43,406 nt of DNA, taken from contig JAUWPI010000003.1 of NCBI GenBank assembly GCA_030611665.1, positions 1 through 43,406 of the forward strand. The letters run 5' to 3'. A model generated the notes under the pieces. It was not told the origin of the DNA, made no database searches, and was given only the letters and a program-made list of their open reading frames with translations. Shown here in pieces: positions 42,788 to 43,406 of this stretch (its first letter is position 1; every line of letters begins with the position of its first letter). A program made the translations under genes and the position numbers. This DNA is from Candidatus Heimdallarchaeota archaeon (GTDB lineage Archaea; Asgardarchaeota; Heimdallarchaeia; Heimdallarchaeales; Heimdallarchaeaceae).

Positions 42788-43406
42788 TCACTTTTCTATT
42801 ATTTTCAACTGCTTATTTTTTCTTTTTAAGCAAATAACAATTATAGTGATAATCCCTCCATAAACTGGTAATAGATATAATCCGAAGAGGTATGCCCAAT
42901 TATCCCATAGTAAAGGATTACTTCCATGCTCTATCTCCCACCCATCTTTTCTCCCGTCTTTATCTGTATCCGAAGTGAAAATGGAAGTATGATAGGTTTT
43001 AAGTTCTTCATAATTGGTTAAGCCATCGTTATCTTCATCTTCATCAGCATCATTAATCAAAGGATTCAATCCTATTTGCACCTCAAGTCCATCTAGGAAC
43101 CCATCGTTGTCTGTATCTGGATTAGTTATGTTTGTTCCATAGAATTCCTCTGTTACATCGTCTATATAATCACTGTCGCTGTCAATATTGCCGGTGTTAA
43201 AATTTGATCCTCTCTCACGGTGCCAGGGGGAAGCACCAGAGGAAACAACCCCAGTAATCGAGAAACAGTAGAAAGAACTTGGATATCCACTAATTAGTAC
43301 TTCAAGAATACCATCATCATTTATATCAGCTACACATGGAGAAGAACGGAAACTATAGTCAGAATCATATTGCCATTCCACCGCTCCTAAATGACTAATA
43401 CAGTAT
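42788..43406 (-). CDS. P1: FG-GAP/VCBS-like propeller + EF-hand surface protein (5' part outside window)
   Basis: The C-terminal ~205 residues of a fifth paralogue. The frame is open to the right edge, where YCISHLGAVEWQ continues the propeller pattern, so the start lies outside; the ATG at 43381 is internal. It shows the last propeller unit, the Ca-binding segment (DTDNDGFLDGLE), WAYLFGLYLLPVYGG and a membrane helix with a lysine-rich end. The last propeller unit with SGASPWHRERGSNFNTG is nearly the same as in P4. It is co-transcribed with P2. An operon head like that at 37131-38369 may lie further right. Confidence 0.8.
   Translation of the reverse strand, partial: YCISHLGAVEWQYDSDYSFRSSPCVADINDDGILEVLISGYPSSFYCFSITGVVSSGASPWHRERGSNFNTGNIDSDSDYIDDVTEEFYGTNITNPDTDNDGFLDGLEVQIGLNPLINDADEDEDNDGLTNYEELKTYHTSIFTSDTDKDGRKDGWEIEHGSNPLLWDNWAYLFGLYLLPVYGGIITIIVICLKRKNKQLKIIEK

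Overview
The window reads as a low-G+C archaeal chromosome segment. Most genes have an A/T-rich TATA-like box 25-30 bases before the start codon and little or no 5' leader. Internal operon genes instead carry GGTG/GTGAT-type ribosome sites. There are many N-glycosylation-sequon-rich surface proteins with one C-terminal membrane anchor and a basic tail. An Asgard archaeon (Heimdallarchaeia-like) is my best guess, from gene style only; no marker gene here proves it.

Region 1 (1-22.4 kb) is mostly housekeeping and metabolism. It opens with a cut serine/threonine dehydratase-like gene, an MBL-fold hydrolase, a cysteine-synthase-family enzyme and a tRNA-Val(GAC). Next is a four-gene peptide/nickel-type ABC transporter operon (2.76-8.57 kb) whose first permease is fused to a seven-blade LVIVD propeller; no solute-binding protein gene is present. 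Then come an AhpD-like protein, a D-2-hydroxyacid dehydrogenase, a surface protein, a HAD phosphatase, a TldD/TldE pair (TldD has no normal start codon), a PKD-domain surface protein, a HEAT-repeat protein, RidA, a ureohydrolase, an 834-residue PRC-barrel-like/coiled-coil protein and a YhhN-family membrane protein.

Region 2 (22.8-31.8 kb) holds two paralogous cassettes facing away from each other. One reads leftward: ArsR-like regulator, NosD-type beta-helix protein, shortened ICMT-like membrane protein. The other reads rightward: NosD-type protein, full-length ICMT/PEMT-like methyltransferase, ArsR-like regulator, zinc-ribbon membrane protein. The divergent promoters share a region holding a 9+9 bp inverted repeat.

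Region 3 (32-43.4 kb) is a surface-protein island. It has five paralogous secreted proteins, each with an eight-unit FG-GAP/VCBS-like propeller, EF-hand/TSP3-like calcium motifs and a C-terminal anchor (called P1-P5 below in transcription order; P1 runs off the right edge). P3-P4-P5 sit in an operon behind an unknown exported protein and a membrane-anchored winged-helix protein, under a promoter with a perfect 16-bp palindrome. P1-P2 look like a copy of the P4-P5 pair, yet the calcium-binding segments have been homogenised within each pair. Between the two blocks are a zinc-ribbon membrane protein related to the one in region 2, and a small surface protein flanked by ~50-bp direct repeats.

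Regions 2 and 3 together look like a regulated, duplicating cell-surface locus: HTH regulators, extracellular beta-helix and propeller proteins, and membrane methyltransferase and zinc-ribbon partners. Its collective function cannot be read from sequence.
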